From IMG/VR virus record IMGVR_UViG_3300010153_000098, positions 1 through 25,377 of that record: a stretch of DNA of 25,377 bases. One strand, given 5' to 3'. Below are positions 23,517 through 25,377 of the stretch, piece by piece. The notes beneath the pieces were generated by a model, which saw nothing but the letters and a program-made list of their open reading frames with translations, was not told the DNA's origin and did not search any database. The position numbers were made by a program, and so were the translations under genes. This stretch comes from a virus. The stretch's first letter is position 1; each line of letters opens with the position of its first letter.

Positions 23517-23867
23517 GTGGTTAAAGTTAAGTTAACTCCTAATTCAACAATTGGGCTGCTAAACATAACACCTGACTCACTAATCACAAGAGAAAAAGAA
23601 GCAGAAGTTAGCGTTGTCTTTGCAATTAATTGCATTGGCGACCCTAACTATCTGTTTACTTTCTCTGAAGATGACCGTTTAGAATTGGAAAACGCTAATA
23701 GTCAACTATTAGACAGTGCTTCAATAGGTTTAGGTATAGAAAATCTATCGGCTAAAATGCTGACTGATACTCTTTTACCACCTAAAGTAGTACCTAAAAA
23801 GCGTTCACTACCAAAGACGACTAAGAAGGAATCCGCTAAGGCTTCCTCTAAGTCCTCTCTTGTGTGA
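23517..23867 (+). CDS. Small protein with basic tail (116 aa)
   Basis: GTG start behind GAGGTGATT. The first 85 residues look mixed strand/helix (MVKVKLTPNSTIGLL, AEVSVVFAINCIGDPNYLFTF); the last 30 are Lys/Ser/Pro-rich and likely disordered (PKKRSLPKTTKKESAKASSKSS). No family is recognised. Its place among small virion-type proteins suggests a structural role; the basic tail might touch DNA or the capsid. Confidence 0.72.
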   Translation: MVKVKLTPNSTIGLLNITPDSLITREKEAEVSVVFAINCIGDPNYLFTFSEDDRLELENANSQLLDSASIGLGIENLSAKMLTDTLLPPKVVPKKRSLPKTTKKESAKASSKSSLV

Positions 23868-23887
23868 TTTTAACCGGCAGTGTTAAT

Positions 23888-23906
23888 AGAGAGGCGTAGC
23901 CTCCCT
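23888..23906 (+). other. Short hairpin in the 57-base intergenic gap
   Basis: The perfect inverted repeat GAGGC-GTA-GCCTC (23891-23903) is extended by two more pairs after one mismatch. It occupies the longest gene-free gap in the window (23868-23924). No T-tract follows, so a terminator is not supported. It could be an RNA-processing or attenuation element, or chance. Confidence 0.4.
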
Positions 23907-23924
23907 AAAACAGAAGGTGATGAT

Positions 23925-24224
23925 ATGGCATTTGGGTGCAGGTCTAGCGGCGTATTAGGCGCAAGTAAATTAATTGTGACAGGTAAGACAAAGTTAGTTA
24001 GCATACATGCGGCTCTTTTTGTTACTGGCGGTAACGCAGTTACGATTAATGTATATGACGGTACGGACAATTCTGGCACTAAGGTAGCCATGATTTCTCA
24101 TTCAACTAATGGATATTATAATCTAGAATATGATATGCATGGAGTTTTGTGCAACACAGGACTATTCTTAGAAGTCGCTGAAGCCGGTTCATCTACGGTT
24201 AATGTTTCAATAGAATTTGCTTGA
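23925..24224 (+). CDS. Small beta-rich structural protein (99 aa)
   Basis: I start at ATG 23925 behind AAGGTGATGAT; the longer in-phase frame begins in the hairpin gap and lacks a site. The protein alternates strands (KLIVTGKTKLVSIHAALFV, AVTINVYDG, VAMISHS, YYNLEYDM, LFLEVAEAG, TVNVSIEFA), a jelly-roll-like or beta-sandwich pattern. It resembles small decoration or fibre-like proteins beside capsid genes. No named family. Confidence 0.75.
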   Translation: MAFGCRSSGVLGASKLIVTGKTKLVSIHAALFVTGGNAVTINVYDGTDNSGTKVAMISHSTNGYYNLEYDMHGVLCNTGLFLEVAEAGSSTVNVSIEFA

Positions 24225-24234
24225 GGTGTTTAAT

Positions 24235-24630
24235 ATGGCAGTAATGAATCAAGATACTAGGCTAGTAATGACGATTTTATTTGTTGGCACTGTTAGTGGA
24301 GCAAATGTTTATTTTTATGCTTCTTACGGTTCTAACTTCCCATACACTCAATTATCCCACGCAGTTTTGTTTGGATTAATTACAGTGGGTGGAATTATGG
24401 TTCTTAAAGCAGTGTTTGACTTAGCCCTAAATGATAAGATTGAAATTCGATTATTGGATAGACGAATAGCGGCTTATTGGGAACGAAAAAAGCGTGATGA
24501 GCAACAAAGACAAAGACTCCAAGATACTATGAAACAGTATCAAACCACATTTAATACACCAGTACCATTGACACCTGCGTATGAATCTGAAAATACGGTA
24601 TCGAACCAATTTTTAGCAGAATTACAATGA
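24235..24630 (+). CDS. Two-TM membrane protein with charged cytoplasmic tail (131 aa)
   Basis: ATG 24235 follows GAGGTG at 24223-24228; an upstream in-phase TTG precedes that site and is rejected. Hydrophobic segments span about residues 9-29 and 41-65. A charged helix then follows (ERKKRDEQQRQRLQDTMKQ), and a disordered tail. Both termini are therefore probably on the same side. It resembles no family known to me. It is followed by another small membrane protein and a GTPase. A holin was considered, but the long tail and GTPase link suggest membrane scaffolding instead. Confidence 0.78.
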   Translation: MAVMNQDTRLVMTILFVGTVSGANVYFYASYGSNFPYTQLSHAVLFGLITVGGIMVLKAVFDLALNDKIEIRLLDRRIAAYWERKKRDEQQRQRLQDTMKQYQTTFNTPVPLTPAYESENTVSNQFLAELQ

Positions 24631-24639
24631 GGTGATTAA

Positions 24640-24858
24640 GTGGTATTTGGCGACATAATGGGTTTTAGTGAATCCGATTATGTGTATAATCAGAGCAGAG
24701 CGCATTCTGCTGATATGTTTTTTGTTAAGGCTAGATTTTTCTTTTGGGGTCTTTGTGCCACTATGTCTAGTTTTTTTATAGGAAATATCATGGGTGTTTT
24801 TGACATCAATGTTATGGGTTGGATTTTAGATAATTTATGGCACTCTTGGGAGATATAA
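24640..24858 (+). CDS. Small membrane protein (72 aa)
   Basis: It starts at GTG 24640 behind GAGGTGATT, the same spacing as the GTG-started gene at 23517. An aromatic-rich membrane segment spans about residues 32-53 (R-F-F-F-W-G-L-C-A-T-M-S-S-F-F-I-G-N-I-M-G). The C-terminus may form an amphipathic helix (GWILDNLWHSWEI). It ends two bases before the GTPase start. Function unknown; its position suggests it works with the two neighbouring membrane-linked proteins. Confidence 0.72.
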   Translation: MVFGDIMGFSESDYVYNQSRAHSADMFFVKARFFFWGLCATMSSFFIGNIMGVFDINVMGWILDNLWHSWEI

Positions 24859-24859
24859 T

Positions 24860-25377
24860 ATGTCAATGATAGCGGGATTTGCCGTAGTAGTTACGGAAGC
24901 CTGTATTGCATTTTGGAAGAGAGTACACGCAATTAACTTTGGGGTGTATGGTGCTACAATGGTTGGAAAAACAACATTAAGTTATCAAATGAGAACAAGG
25001 GGAGAAGTACAAACCATTCAAGAAAGAACAGTAGGACTACATAGACCTACTAGAAAGGTTATTAAATTAGAAGGAGATGTGCATACTATTAGAAGTTCTG
25101 ATATAGGGGGAGAAGCGATATATTGGAAAGAATGGGCTAAAGATATGCAAGTTAGAAAGCCTAAATATATTATTTTTATGATAGACCACAGGCATTTAGA
25201 TAGTCCAGCCAATTTAGACCACCAAGTAGCATGGAAGTTTTTAGTTGATATTGTATTAAGTGATAGATGGCCTAGTGGAAAAAAGAAAAAAGATAAAGAT
25301 TATCCTATGGCAATTGGTATTTGGGCTAATAAATATGATGTTTGGGGAGAAAAATATAAATCTCAAAGGGAAATAGA
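24860..25377 (+). CDS. Membrane-anchored Arf/SR-beta-like small GTPase (partial)
   Basis: ATG 24860 opens a frame that runs off the window after 172 codons. Residues 3-19 are hydrophobic (MIAGFAVVVTEACIAFW), a possible membrane anchor. A Ras-superfamily G domain follows: G1 G-A-T-M-V-G-K-T-T (31-39), G2 Thr57 in E-R-T-V-G, G3 D-I-G-G-E (81-85), strand Y-I-I-F-M-I-D (103-109) and G4 N-K-Y-D (157-160). D-x-G-G plus a following Trp (89, 92) points to the Arf/Sar/SR-beta branch. The Gln normally after G-G is Glu85. Such GTPases act as nucleotide-gated switches at membranes. A viral copy next to two membrane proteins is unusual. Confidence 0.85.
   Translation, partial: MSMIAGFAVVVTEACIAFWKRVHAINFGVYGATMVGKTTLSYQMRTRGEVQTIQERTVGLHRPTRKVIKLEGDVHTIRSSDIGGEAIYWKEWAKDMQVRKPKYIIFMIDHRHLDSPANLDHQVAWKFLVDIVLSDRWPSGKKKKDKDYPMAIGIWANKYDVWGEKYKSQREI

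Noticed and set aside
23891-23903. Intrinsic transcription terminator
   Set aside because: Stem is only five pairs and no T-run follows.

Overview
This window is the head-assembly and packaging region of a tailed double-stranded DNA virus (HK97-type, Caudoviricetes-like). All genes lie on the + strand, are AT-rich and tightly packed, and many are coupled by ATGA stop/start overlaps. No intergenic gap exceeds about 60 bases, so the region reads as one late transcription block. No host housekeeping genes, tRNAs, rRNAs, CRISPR arrays or insertion sequences were seen.

Layout. (a) 1-1641: four small proteins, three carrying or having lost a short N-terminal M-S-W-x-x-I-[IL]-K peptide. (b) 1642-6449: two very large proteins (715 and 887 residues) with no recognised domain except a C-terminal helix-turn-helix-like segment in the second. 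(c) 6454-8781: two more tagged proteins, then the large terminase subunit. (d) 8791-11484: a LAGLIDADG endonuclease-type protein, three tagged small proteins (one Cys-rich, one strongly basic) and a 47-residue zinc ribbon. (e) 11495-17708: the portal, with two zinc-ribbon-like insertions, a tagged protein, a 1045-residue helical protein and several small helical proteins. (f) 17713-20241: an ATP-dependent DNA ligase-like protein with atypical motifs and an extra C-terminal region. (g) 20291-22859: prohead protease fused to an acidic helical scaffold, with a likely internal scaffold start, then the major capsid protein. (h) 22880-24224: four small proteins, three of them beta-rich, plausible decoration or head-completion proteins. 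(i) 24235-25377: two small membrane proteins and an Arf/SR-beta-like small GTPase with a hydrophobic N-terminus, cut by the window end.

Host. Start sites are often preceded by GGTGATT, which pairs with the conserved AUCACC near the 3' end of 16S rRNA. Together with the Arf-like GTPase, the ATP-dependent ligase and the many small zinc-binding proteins, this fits a virus of an uncultured, probably marine, archaeon. That is an inference; a bacterial host is not excluded.

The most notable pattern is a short W-x-[DEN]-[IV]-[LIH]-K peptide. It begins at least eight (nine counting an amber-interrupted copy) otherwise unrelated proteins. A closely similar peptide ends both the scaffold and a second small helical protein. 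The best working idea is a procapsid-targeting or coat-binding tag, analogous in logic to the capsid-targeting sequence of T4 internal head proteins. The second highlight is the membrane-protein/GTPase cluster at the right end.
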